From Albula goreensis (lineage: Eukaryota > Chordata > Actinopteri > Albuliformes > Albulidae), in assembly GCA_022829145.1 (NCBI GenBank), contig CM040761.1, forward strand, positions 19,561,245-19,625,244: a stretch of DNA of 64,000 nt. The letters run 5' to 3'. Positions within the stretch are counted from its first letter, which is position 1; each line of letters opens with the position of its first letter. Positions 27,101 to 36,330 of this stretch are shown piece after piece. Below the pieces are notes generated by a model. That model saw nothing but the letters and a program-made list of their open reading frames with translations, was not told where the DNA came from and searched no databases. A program made the translations under genes and the position numbers.

Positions 27101-30100
27101 GCTGAGCTGACAGCGAGACGAAAACATGAAGAGAAAAGGTAATAATGCCTAACAGATGCATTCCACTGTCCAACGCAAAGCGCATTACAACAGATTCTCC
27201 TCATCTAAGCAGTTCCATATTGGCAGGCCTGTTTGCGATCTGCTTGTTTTTACTCTGGGCCAAGAACGAATGTTTACCTGAAACAGTGACATTGGAGTTA
27301 ATGAGGGGAAAAAGTCACAGTTGCATATTCCTGTACACACCTATACGTGTGGGTGTGTGTATGTGTGTGTGTGTCAGATTCTTTCCTCACATGAACAAAC
27401 AAAACGGACAAAGGATTCACAAACAGCTTCCCAGTGAGTGAAACCAATTCCAGAATCCCTTGCCACTTCTCTGAGTGGTAATTTTCCATGCAGCCGCTTT
27501 CAGCCCATATACAACAACCAAGCGCTGCCTACTGCTGTGCGAGGACCTCAAATTCCCATGACCCATGTATTCTTGCAACAAAGCAAAAAATAAGTCAAAA
27601 TACCTCCATACCATCAAAATCTTTCACCAAAATTAAATTAATAATAAAAATTAAGTAATAAAAAGTGTCTCTATCGCAAAGATAATAAACTCAGAGGCAA
27701 TTCCAGTTGGAGGAGTGGTATTCTGGGTCAGTTTGCAGTCTTGCAGCTTATACCTATCTCAGAAATGCAAAAGCAGCTTATTCCCAGCTGTCATTTTCAC
27801 AGTGTAAAACCCAATGAGTTATATTGATGCAAAATCAATTCAGAAGTATTTTGAAGAAACCCATTGCCTTAAAACATTTGACTCAACAACTCCATCAGTT
27901 GAAGTTACCCGTGTTAAAGGCAGTTACGATCTTAATATGATTAGGTTGCCCTCCTCAATTGGTTCAAAGAAATACCTTCCCTAAGGCTGTTTGAGTATGT
28001 TGAACTTTGGGAACTCGTGGGTTCGACAGTGTATGGTTGGATTTTATGGTAAGGAGAGAGGACTGTCTGAAACAGTGCAGACAGGGTCAGGGCAGGTGAG
28101 AGAGGTGCAGGTGAGAGAGGACACAAGGCGACATGCGGCAAGTACCTCTGAGCATCCTCGGCCTTCCAGGAGGAGCGCAGGGAGGCACCAGAGCGGGATC
28201 CCACCAGGTGGGACTTGTTGGAGCAGGTGCTGTCTGTGTTGCACATGAGGGTCTGCAGGAAGGGGAAGAACCCTGCACTTGGCAGATTCCTTGGAGCCAC
28301 ATAGCCTAGAGAGAAAGGAGAAGTCTGTCAAAACCTGGCTAGCTTTAAGTCACAATATCACAGTGCATCAGACAGGTCTATCAGTAAAAATTAACAATCA
28401 CCTCTATTGATAAGGAGGATTAAGTCCCTTTCTTCTGGAGAGGATATTGTGAAATGGGGCCTTTTTTACTTTTAAATAGCTGATCTAAGTGGATTTATTA
28501 CCTAAAAGAAAAGGAAAGTTGCCCTGGAGTGTCTTGTGTACATATATAAACAGTGGGCACTGTCTGCTCAGTGCACAAGTTGTGCAATATTTGGATAAGT
28601 CCACTTCAACAATAAGATATCATTGGCTCCCACAGATCACTGGCCAAAGGATATGAAATGAAACATAAAATTACAAATCTACCTGGCAGAGAATAAAAAC
28701 AGTCACTGGCAGAAAGTATTGTTAAGATCACAGGTGCAAGACAAAGACACATAATAACAATGGGCACACTGAGTGACTGCAGCCAGTCAAACAAGCCCTC
28801 ACAAAAAGACCTGGGAAGTCACACAAAATAGGCTCTGCCATCAATGACACCTGAAAGCAACTAAAGAAGCTTCCACTTCTCCTTTCTTGCCCAAACTTCC
28901 ATTCCTGCACTTTCCACAACACCTTTCTACATTCTCTACAAAGATTAATACATTTTTATACTAAAACAAAACGGTGAAGTAAGGTGAGTTAAACCAATTG
29001 AGAAATGAAGAACACAGCTAGCTAGCTAAATTAGCTAGCTAGCTACAGATTAACTTTTTAGTTTTGTCCTTTTCCTGTCAGGTAGTGCGCCCAGACCCGT
29101 CATTTCTGTGCAATGAACTCTGTTTAGTGGATTAATGTGGTCTGACACGATCAAAGTGCATTCATTGTCTTTGGAACCGGATCTCCTATCATCCACATGC
29201 CTTCGGAGGAATCTGCCTTTGAATGATGCAGGCAGCCAGCAAACAGTAGCTGCTTTGCAGATGAGACAAAGCCACTCTCCCACTGAAGAATTAGTGACCC
29301 CCTCTGAAGAATCAATGAAAACAAATTGCATCTACCATTTACAGCGGCTAATTGGAACAAAAAGGTGTGAGTAACTTGGTGAGAAACTGAGGAAGCTTGA
29401 AGACATAAGAAACCAACACAATACTGATGCAATGAGAGGAAGAGTCTTCAAAAATGGTTTAATATCGGTTCTAATTGGTCAATCTTATGTGTTTTATGTT
29501 CCTCTGTGCATGCATAACACTGTGTACACAAACCACAATTATTCATCTCACTTTCAATAACAGAAGTGTGTTTTTTTTTCAACTGGTATGATGTGTAACC
29601 AGTACACATAGTTTCCACAGAGCATGAAGGGCAGTTTCTAAACCACGCCTGTTTTTCTCTCTAGCACAGAGTTAATCTGCCAATAGTGAAAGAAAAGGCA
29701 TCTCTCAAGGAGTCAATGAACTATTGTGGGCCAATGAACAACCCTACACTCCTCCAACACCACGGCTACCAGAGGAAATGGAAATTCAAGTTAAAATTAA
29801 ATTCAGACACCATGGGTATATCTATGCCTGTTTTGGAAGATGTTTACAAAATACAGATTTTGTACATTGCCATCTACTTGGTCTTTATAACCTCACAATC
29901 TTCATAATCTCACGCGTTTTTGGTTTCAATGACCAGGTGACTCTGCTTATCCTCCACTCAATCAATAATTTAATTGATCAAAAATGTAACCTCTTTATAA
30001 ATGACTCCTCACCCATAAAGCACAATAATAAAATAAAAGTGTCAGTTGACATGAGTCATTCAAAGTCTCTCGGTGTGTTTATGTGTGTTCAATATCTGGG

Positions 30101-32395
30101 TAGCATGAATACCAGCATACATGAACCAAGTTGGGGAACAGTCATCCATTGTATTCCCTAACCCCGCTGATTCCCCATGTTGTCAATGAAATGAATTTTT
30201 CTATTTCACTGACAAAAAAAGACTAACAGATAAAGTAAATTAGTACTCCAAAACAGTTATCCAACAGTCTACATCTGTCCCATTTGCCACATGTGCTTTC
30301 CTGAAGGGCCAATACATATGTATGCTAATGTCTGGGTCAATACATGTTTGTAAAGCATTTGTGAAACATCCCGATACATTGCATTATGTCACTATTAGAG
30401 TTTTACTGAAAATTGACATTGCACAATATCAGATTTTTTCCATTCCCTATACTCACAAGTTACAGTAATCCAATCCGATGTACAGGTAAGAGACACACCT
30501 TGTTCAGAGCACAATGTTATTCCAACAAAAATATTTTCATCAGTTTAGATTAAAGGATCTTTACAGGTCGTTTGCTTAAGGCCGTGGTATCATTAATCTT
30601 AATGTTATCAATCAAGCCAGACCAGAGATGCAAGTTCATTACAATCACATGACAAACTGCATCTATTGCAAACTTGCACTGTCATAAGTTCCTCTCCAGG
30701 GCTGATGCTGTGACGGTGTTCCATGTGATTCTAAGAAGCATATATTTAATGACATATGTACCTCATACTTCATATTGTATTTTCTAGAGTATTTTACTAA
30801 AATGAACAGTGAACATGGTCATTCCAAACTATGTTCCCAGCTTGTTATCAATTTTGGAAAAAATACATAATATATTTAACAATACACATTATAAACATTT
30901 ACAAGTTAGACCTGAACATTATACCAATGTTCCCATTGCACTATACAATAGATTGTCTTTGGAATTACATTTGCATTGAATACCTACTGCAGTGCTCATT
31001 CTCTTTAGCATCTGAACCTAGCACCAGGGGATGTTATTCATTATTATGAACCCTTTGTTTCTGTTGCCGTTTCTGTTGCCTCTTCAGAAAGGCCATGTTG
31101 CCAAACACTTCCTTTCCTCATTTACTATACAGTCCACTGTGTTTACTGGATATTTATTACTAATGGATTTGTAATCATTTGTAATGAATTTTTATCCATT
31201 TGTATTCTTGCACTCTCATTCATAGTGATACAGCCATCACTGAGACATCGTTCCCTGTCACTGAATTATGCAATGCCGATGTTTCATGTGAAACAATAAT
31301 TCATCACATGACGTTCACAAGGACTTTCCTTCCACAAACATGGTTTCTCTGGGATTTGAGCTTCTTTGTGTGTCCCTGACTGACTAATCCATTCCTCTCT
31401 CTCGACAAAGACAATGTCTTGCATAATGGCTTTTCAGTGAAAACTTATGGCCATTTGCCTGGCTCCACAGAGTATGGTAGGGTTTGTATTTGGGGTAGAG
31501 GGACTGTTTTCAGACTATATACAGAAGATGTGTCCCAGTGATGAAGTGCTTGAAACACAATGCAAAAATTCTTCCTCTTCTGAGGCCAAAGTGCCTATAT
31601 GTAGAATGTGGAACCTAAAGGTTTTTGCTACATTTCGTACCCCCACAGCTGTTACTTGTAGCACAATTACAGAAAAAGCTTTCAGTCCATTTCCTTTTTC
31701 TAGATACCATCCTTTTCATGTTGGTTCACCTGTCCACCATTTGGTTAAACCGTGACATTTCAGTGGAGAGGCAGATTTTTTGCACTTTAGTAACCCTTAG
31801 CAGTCCTACCTGTTAGGATAGGTAGAATAAGGTGTGGCTCAAAACCATCTTACATCACATAACCCAGAAGTTGGTTCATTAGAATTTAATCCTCACTTAT
31901 AATGTGTAAAGAAAGCAAACCTTGAGAGGTGGCATTCCATATAAACACCAAAAAATGAACTTCTTTAAAATCAAAATAGTCAGGGAGGAAGGCTTGCTCA
32001 CTTCCCCACACCTTTGAGTTGTGGTCCAAACTAAATTACACAAGATCTGTACACACTACAGAAGCAGGAGGATGGCGAAGTCAGCATATACTTGGGTAGT
32101 ACGTCCACAAGTGCCTAGCCTACCAGGAGACGCTGCTGAGTGTGATAAGACTAACAAACTTACACAACTTAGGACCTATCTTTTCCTCAGTGTGGACAAC
32201 ATGAGAAGTGTCCGTCTGCAGCCACTTTAGACCTCAACGCACAGGCTGCTGTGACTCCACAGAGACGTCCAATATTTCACTTACAGGACTCCCTTCTGAG
32301 GTGTAAATGAAGTGTTTGTAGTTGCTTGTTTAATTAATTTGTGTGGCACTTGGAGGAGTTCAATTATTATTATTATTATTATTATTACTATTATT

Positions 32396-32426
<31 letters not shown>

Positions 32427-35137
32427 CTGTTCACTCACCTGTTTATCAAAACATCATTAACTAGCTAGCTGATTATCTAAAATAGCAAATTTTTGGGGGT
32501 GGAATCTTGCAATTACCTTTATTAAGCTGAGCATGAACTATTTGTCACCTGGGGTGCAAGAGGAGAGGGGGAACTACTAGACAGGTTTTACCTGCTTATA
32601 GAGCAGGTTAATGGCAAGGGTGTGCCACTTCTTACAAAATGTGTTCTAATTGCCATCCACTACAGAATTATATCCAATGTAATGGAAAGTATGTCTTTTG
32701 TTAAATTCCTTTCCTGAGAACTTGTGTGAAGTCATCCTCAGCAATGCAACTGCAATCCAAAGAAATCCACGGAAATAGTTGCGTTGCTGGCGGAAAAAAG
32801 ATCTTGCCACGCTGAGCAAGAGGTCAAAAACACAAGCTACAGTCATGCCGCATGGAATCTCAGGGACGTGTTAACCTAAGGTAGCTATCTACCAAACGAA
32901 AAAGCTGGCAACAAAGAAATGAGGTTACTGAGAAACCAATCATGGGTTACAGCCTAGTTGAAACTATTTACAGAGTTCTGTGTGTTGTGCCACCCACAGG
33001 CCCAAGATCTGTATTTCTATTATATAAATTATATAAATACAGTATAAATTCATAGGGCGACTTCTAGGCCCATTTAACAAATATAACAAGACAATGACTA
33101 GGCAGAATCGGCTAATTTAATCTGAAAGGTGAAGGAGCTCAATGGTTATATCAATATATTTCCCACTCACTATTCTCAATCTTGTATTTGATTTAGTTTT
33201 GACTTCTTCAAATGACAAATGACAAAAAAAAAAGATTACATAAAAGATAGTTGGTTAGGTTTCCCTTGTGCAGTAGTACTCTGGTAACCTGGGGAATTCC
33301 CTCATAGCAAGGGAGTTGAATACCACAGCCCTTCATACTCACATGTATATTTTAGCTTCGGAGGGAACTGTGAACGGGTGATGGCGAGGATGATGAAGAT
33401 CACCAGAGGCCAGACGAGCAGAGCCACAGACCAGCCCTGAGTATGATGAGAACAGCAGCGGCATTGGAGCAGGTTCAAGCACCATCATTTTACTTTACAC
33501 TTCACTAAAACGATTTTTCACATTAGTCTCCATCCACTCCATTTGAGCTGCTGAACTAATCAGTTTCACGGATTAAGAATTATTATTTGTTGAATTATTA
33601 AGTCTTACAGGGCTAATAATGTTCTCAGATTTTATTAAGCAAAAGATGATCCTTAATTCCTTAAATTGTGTAAGATTCAACATGTATGTTTTAAGAGTTA
33701 CATAGCCCTCAACGTATCAAAATTGATTCAATAAATATTCAATGTACCTTATTTGGTTGATCATATCTATTGTAACAGACATTTTGGAGTCAGCTTCTTC
33801 ACTATAATTTTCACTACTACATACATTTACCCAGACAGAGTATATGCTCTCCCTTCTGGGCTCATTCAAAGCACAGAACAACATACTGATCCCAGTTTAC
33901 AAATTTTTTTTTCGTTGTACCACACTAATGATGAACCTACAAACACCCATGCAATGTCTCATAGGGATCAACATTATCTATACAGTGTACTGTAAAAAGA
34001 AATGTTTCATTTTTCACTAGTGAATTATTTATCAGGTGCTCAAACAGAAATATACAGTCTCTTTTTCTAAAGAGACTTGATACAATAAGCATACAGCATA
34101 CAGCATACAGCGGTTTCAATGCAACAGCAGAAAGCAGCTGAGGAAAATGAGTCCCAGCAAAAACTGGAGCCCATCTTGTGTGTTGGGGAGGTATTGCTCT
34201 GTCTAAAGTATCCCCTGGAGAGGATATATTTACCTAGGCCTTAGAACACCAAAACAGTTTCGTACCACAGCATCACTAAAGTTGTAGTATTTAAAACAAA
34301 TACAAAAGAACTACACCTACAATATAAAATATTGATTCTATAATTTTATAATTAACCCTCTATGGTTACATTAGTCTTTTTACATAAAACATACATATTC
34401 TGTATTTTGTTTCTTACATGTATATTTTTTTAAAAATAAGGACCTCAAAACATTTGAACTGCAATGTGGTAAGGTTTTATTCTAGTATAAATAGTTAAAC
34501 AGTCCAAATTATCACTACAAATTATGAACTGTTTGTGATATTCAATAATGCTACTTTTCATCTAGGGTGGCATGACAATGATCGACATCTCATTCTGCTT
34601 GTGACAGATTTGCTATGCGACACCTAGCTGCCAAAACCATGTCAGTTTAACATGTGTAAGTGTATAACTAATAACGAATACTATGGACCCCCTCCAGATG
34701 AATCATTAGCACAAGTCATCACAATGTTATTCACTGTAAACCCATCAGGTATTGGGTATTCCACAACCCAATTAAAGACTAAGGCCAGGATTCGCTCAAC
34801 ATTTGCCCTTAATTTTGGCTCACAATTAAATCCAAGTTCTCATTTTTATTTTCACCAAGACTGTCAACTTCGGAAGTCATGAAAACAAACTCACCTAAAT
34901 GTTATGTGGGGAAAAAGTGTTACACTCATTCATTGTTAAGTGAAAGATATGGACAGATGTTAAGAACCACGGCTACATTATAGCTATACAGGTGACATAA
35001 TAATATGATTTTGTAAACCTAAAAACGAGTCGGATTCCTGAATCCTGTCTGTCAGGGACATTACTTACTGGTTGTCTAATAACGCCCAGGAAATTTTTCC
35101 ACAACAGTAGACGTAACTGCTTGAAGAACGAGGCCAT
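376..35137 (-). CDS. abca12: ABCA12-type ATP-binding cassette lipid transporter, 5' part (33 coding exons, partial)
   Basis: ABCA12 moves glucosylceramide and other lipids into lamellar granules of epithelia (family knowledge). Coding exons in transcript order: 35137-35069, 33436-33343, 28305-28146, 25850-25784, 24590-24411, 23912-23719, 23352-23240, 22540-22437, 21972-21850, 20553-20384, 20006-19876, 19390-19272, 18787-18623, 17995-17781, 16965-16835, 16445-16325, 16124-12729, 12049-11946, 11688-11618, 10939-10791, 10639-10509, 10378-10236, 8795-8619, 8274-8057, 7180-4766, 4597-4494, 3215-3109, 2817-2597, 2243-2167, 2025-1895, 1799-1605, 1193-1029, 571-376. All phases join without a stop, giving 10156 nt, about 3385 residues. 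All introns are GT-AG except one GC-AG. The N-terminus resembles human ABCA12 more than ABCA13. The window's last exon aligns to a point only about a third of the way along human ABCA12 (2595 aa), so the extracellular domain is greatly expanded. Transmembrane and nucleotide-binding domains lie off the left edge. ABCA13 is the main alternative name. Confidence 0.92.
1374..1419. repeat. (CT)n-(CA)n microsatellite
   Basis: A CT run at 1374-1402 is followed by a CA run, in abca12 intron 31 between exons 31 and 32. Confidence 0.95.
3216..4493. other. abca12 intron 26, longest intron of the distal block, no exon seen
   Basis: This stretch of 1278 bp lies between exon 26 (4597-4494) and exon 27 (3215-3109). 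No extra exon is needed because the phases join. Around 3760-4400 the sequence is complex, low in simple repeats and carries several TAAT/ATTA cores, so a regulatory element is possible but unproven. Confidence 0.7.
4766..7180 (-). CDS. abca12: abca12 exon 25: second giant exon (2415 bp, 805 codons)
   Basis: An uninterrupted exon covers about residues 2182-2987. The acceptor is cactag at 7181-7182 and the donor AA|GTGAGT at 4766. Like exon 17 it begins one base and ends two bases into codons. It is rich in Leu, Met, Val and sequons (FNYTVE, QQNSSVT, LNFTGD, GNHTD, FNSSAE, NATNW), as expected for a glycosylated ectodomain. Its last 115 residues, from ALNH to NWVEK, recall the last 124 of exon 17, from ALNH to KWNQL. 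That suggests the two giant exons are distant copies. An RVRR tract followed by AAQREP lies near the middle and could be a furin-like site, which is speculative. Confidence 0.95.
7181..8056. other. abca12 intron 24, no gene seen
   Basis: An AT-rich intron. It holds a near-perfect 23-bp palindrome at 7837-7859 (attgagaact, 3-nt spacer, and its complement). Nothing else was recognised. Confidence 0.8.
8057..12049 (-). CDS. abca12: abca12 exons 18-24: small-exon block between the giant exons
   Basis: Seven exons of 71-218 bp encode about residues 1851-2182. Exon 18 (12049-11946) ends in a GC donor. Exon 21 (10639-10509) encodes ERMLQALLSAMEGTPDW. Exon 22 was set at 10378-10236 from the acceptor tttttccacag, because only that site joins exon 21 in phase, although an open frame continues further upstream. 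Exon 23 (8795-8619) carries the C-x24-C-NASLL module. Exon 24 (8274-8057) begins GAGMEMQHVNITAEMIVVEL. Sequence similarity to named domains is weak, so placement rests on splice sites, phase and the repeated module. Confidence 0.85.
8796..10235. other. abca12 intron 22, no gene seen
   Basis: About 1.4 kb that is AT-rich, with an AC-rich patch near 9110-9170 and no exon. Exons 22 and 23 join in phase across it. Confidence 0.8.
10940..12728. other. abca12 introns 17-19
   Basis: Introns 12050-12728 and 10940-11617 hold no recognised element. The short intron 11689-11945 between exons 18 and 19 is the GC-AG intron. Confidence 0.8.
12729..16124 (-). CDS. abca12: abca12 exon 17: first giant exon (3396 bp, about 1132 codons)
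   Basis: A single uninterrupted coding exon covers about residues 719-1851 of the extracellular domain. The acceptor is cctcag before a codon-completing G (position 16124). The donor is CT|GTAAGT at 12729. It starts one base and ends two bases into codons, and its length is a multiple of three. The protein is Leu/Gln-rich and helix-like with many N-x-S/T sequons (for example NETF, NVSHG, NGTD, NQSH), fitting a long glycosylated ectodomain. It contains a 223-residue tandem repeat. Human ABCA13 is known to carry giant exons in this part of the gene. Human ABCA12 has a much shorter domain. Confidence 0.95.
13196..14542 (-). repeat. Tandem in-frame duplication of about 223 codons within abca12 exon 17
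   Basis: Copy 1 spans 14542-13874 (about residues 1247-1469). Copy 2 spans 13873 to about 13196 (about residues 1470-1695). Both begin GEDQLATS and share, in order, the blocks LEGLL-LANETFP, VSHGN-VS, RMAE-QLAYQ-AQ, QSVQLPLNGTDLSKIGHY, KENIELQ and EAMNQSHMAPDVSFMN. The offset is 669 bp, with one three-codon length difference after about 70 residues. Some DNA stretches are nearly identical (13319-13366 against 13988-14035), so the duplication is younger than the gene. Repeat ends are approximate. Confidence 0.95.
16325..24590 (-). CDS. abca12: abca12 exons 5-16: repeated small-exon part of the extracellular domain
   Basis: Twelve exons of 104-215 bp encode about residues 131-719. This part is extracellular or luminal, mostly helical by composition, with scattered N-glycosylation sequons. 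Exon 6 (23912-23719, NPLWEAVLGLPRLFLPSSVE) recalls human ABCA12 KAVWQLLSSFPNVF. Exons 5 and 13 share a C-x25-C module followed by a TLL/SLL stretch. Intron phases after exons 5-8, 9-12 and 13-15 run 0,2,1,0 / 0,2,1,0 / 0,2,1, a repeating pattern. Exon 16 (16445-16325) breaks it with phase 2, just before the first giant exon. Several of these exons are too short to be found as open frames and were placed by splice sites and phase. Confidence 0.85.
16540..16580. repeat. (ATT)n-(AGT)n trinucleotide microsatellite
   Basis: Seven ATT-type units change into seven AGT-type units, in abca12 intron 15. Confidence 0.95.
16966..17780. other. abca12 intron 14, no gene seen
   Basis: AT-rich unique sequence with no exon or repeat that I recognise. 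Confidence 0.8.
20554..21849. other. abca12 intron 9, no gene seen
   Basis: Apart from the GA run at 21138-21165, nothing was recognised. Exons 9 and 10 join in phase 0. Confidence 0.8.
21138..21165. repeat. (GA)n microsatellite
   Basis: A simple GA run in abca12 intron 9. Open frames across it are repeat artefacts. Confidence 0.95.
26004..26060. repeat. Perfect 20-bp inverted repeat with 17-nt loop
   Basis: The arm 26004-26023 (aacagcagttgtaacaaaca) is the exact reverse complement of 26041-26060. The loop is AT-rich. It lies in abca12 intron 4, just left of the SINE fragment. It could be a MITE end, a palindromic remnant or a replication slip product. Confidence 0.9.
26125..26350 (+). mobile_element. 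Degenerate tRNA-type SINE with fish SINE tail
   Basis: The right end, TTAGTCACCTTGGATAAAAG then CATCTGACT, matches the very common fish SINE tail (cgctttggataaaagcgtctgct). About 200 bp upstream is GC-richer than the intron around it. No clear A/B boxes were recognised. It lies in abca12 intron 4 in antisense to the gene. Confidence 0.6.
27346..27374. repeat. (GT)n microsatellite
   Basis: An interrupted GT run in abca12 intron 3. Confidence 0.9.
28146..28305 (-). CDS. abca12: abca12 exon 3: conserved start of extracellular domain 1
   Basis: The exon encodes YVAPRNLPSAGFFPF then LQTLMCNTDSTC. Human ABCA12 has YLAPRNLPSTGFFPF and LQTLLCDTDSKC at the same place, and ABCA13 is less close (YLQPRDLPSCGVIPF). 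This is the strongest single anchor for the ABCA12 assignment. The exon starts with the last two bases of a Cys codon supplied by exon 2. It ends with two bases of a Ser codon completed by exon 4 (25850-25784), which encodes HEGIPNKTVIIESLNTTFLE. Confidence 0.95.
32362..32430. repeat. (ATT)n-(TTG)n compound microsatellite
   Basis: About ten ATT units are followed by about ten TTG units, in abca12 intron 2. Confidence 0.95.
33343..35137 (-). CDS. abca12: abca12 exons 1-2: N-terminus and first transmembrane helix
   Basis: Exon 1 (35137-35069) starts with ATG and encodes MASFFKQLRLLLWKNFLGV plus IRQP. The human ABCA12 start is MASLFHQLQILVWKNWLGVKRQP, whereas ABCA13 begins quite differently. 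Exon 2 (33436-33343) encodes a hydrophobic helix at about residues 25-43 (core WSVALLVWPLVIFIILAIT) followed by RSQFPPKLKYTC. This aligns with human ILWPVIIFIILAITRTKFPP. It is the first membrane helix of an ABCA transporter, with the N-terminus in the cytoplasm and the following chain outside. Both introns have clean donors (GTAAGT and GTGAGT). The intervening intron 33437-35068 shows no coding. Confidence 0.95.
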
Positions 35138-36088
35138 CTGTTGATAAAATTTTAGACAGAGAAAAAAAAATGTTTTTTGTGACTTATTTATAATTTATAT
35201 TTATTGGTCATTCATTGAAAAAATAGGAATGCGATTTAAATGTCATATTAAAATGAATGGGAAAAAACTCCATGATCGATGTGCTTAAATCTTTGCCCGA
35301 AGGACAATGTGAAGTATAGGAAACTGTCGTACAGTAAACAGTGAAACTGAACTATTGAGAGAAACAGCACACCTCACACCCCCTCGTGCAAATATATTCA
35401 CGAGGACAACGTTAAGTTCACCAAAGGCTGAATTCTTAAGTCACTTTGTGTTTATAATAATGTAATGCGAGACTGGCAGATCTCTTTAGGGAAATTATAA
35501 TTAATTATAATTATATAGTAAGAAAATACATTTACCCACACGTGTGTTGAAATCATTAAGGACACTTGAGAAGACAGCAACCCATGGTAAACAGTCTAGC
35601 CAGATTTATATTAAGTAATTATTTGACCACAAATGTGTGTGACGTTATTTTCCACATTAATCAAGCATTATCATCCGAACACAGTCAGCTCAAATAAACG
35701 ACTATAACAACAATAATATTAAATACACTGTACCAAGTATTTCGTTAAAATCTATCTTAAAATAAACTTCAGGAATTTTCGTCATTTGCAAATAGGTTTT
35801 ATACTAAAACATCTGTTCCAGTCACATTTTCCGGGCGGTGTGTACAAACGTAAAGTCCAAATTTCTCTAATACTAAACGCCTGGCATACAATCTTCCTAC
35901 AAAGGCTCAGTCTGTGCCGGTATGGCTCGTGTTGAGAAAATCGCGCCTCCGTCCACAGCCTTAATCAAAATATTGTTCCTCATAAACTTATTTTCTATCT
36001 CGAAAGTAGAGTAAAGTGCGTATAAACTATGAGAGAGAAGATATCTGATAAAAGTTCATCCTTATATAACCTGAAAATAGCACATTAC

Positions 36089-36330
36089 CTTGTCTTTATT
36101 CTTCCGTAAAGGGTGTCGTTATCGATATCCTATGAAATATATCAATTTTGGCGAAAACATCGTGCTAGGTACATCCTAGCAGACAATTCTCTCCATCAGG
36201 TTCAAGCCGTTAACAAGACTGAAATATGTATGTATATGTCTCTCAGTTTAAGAATGAATAATGACTTTGAGCCTCAGCGATTCACCTAGCAATTGACAAG
36301 CATAAAGTACTGGCATCTGTTCGCACAGCT
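36089..36330 (-). promoter_or_regulatory. Candidate abca12 promoter and 5' non-coding exon
   Basis: The sequence directly before the start codon reads as a splice acceptor (tttatcaacag then ATG), so the 5' UTR probably begins in an upstream exon. A good donor (AAG|GTAATG) lies at 36088/36089, and a CTTATAG-like TATA element (minus strand) near 36338-36344 would put a start site near 36.3 kb. This is inference from signals only. The exon limits and start site are guesses, and the intervening 35138-36088 would be a 5' UTR intron with no coding. Confidence 0.35.

Larger units (their letters stand above)
25851..33342. other. abca12 introns 2 and 3, non-coding apart from exon 3
   Basis: Intron 2 (28306-33342, 5.0 kb) and intron 3 (25851-28145, 2.3 kb) are the largest of the gene, with exon 3 between them. 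They hold the hairpin and SINE at 26.0-26.35 kb, GT and ATT/TTG microsatellites, and a GCTAGCTA palindromic patch at 29017-29045. No further coding sequence is supported. Long open frames near 29.7-30.2 kb have no recognisable similarity. Confidence 0.75.

Noticed and set aside
29017-29045. GCTAGCTA palindromic patch as a protein-binding element
   Set aside because: A short tetranucleotide slip repeat. Nothing beyond its palindromic unit supports a function.
29686-30161. Overlapping 73- and 145-codon plus-strand frames in abca12 intron 2
   Set aside because: Low-complexity AT-rich translation without domain, splice or codon-use support.
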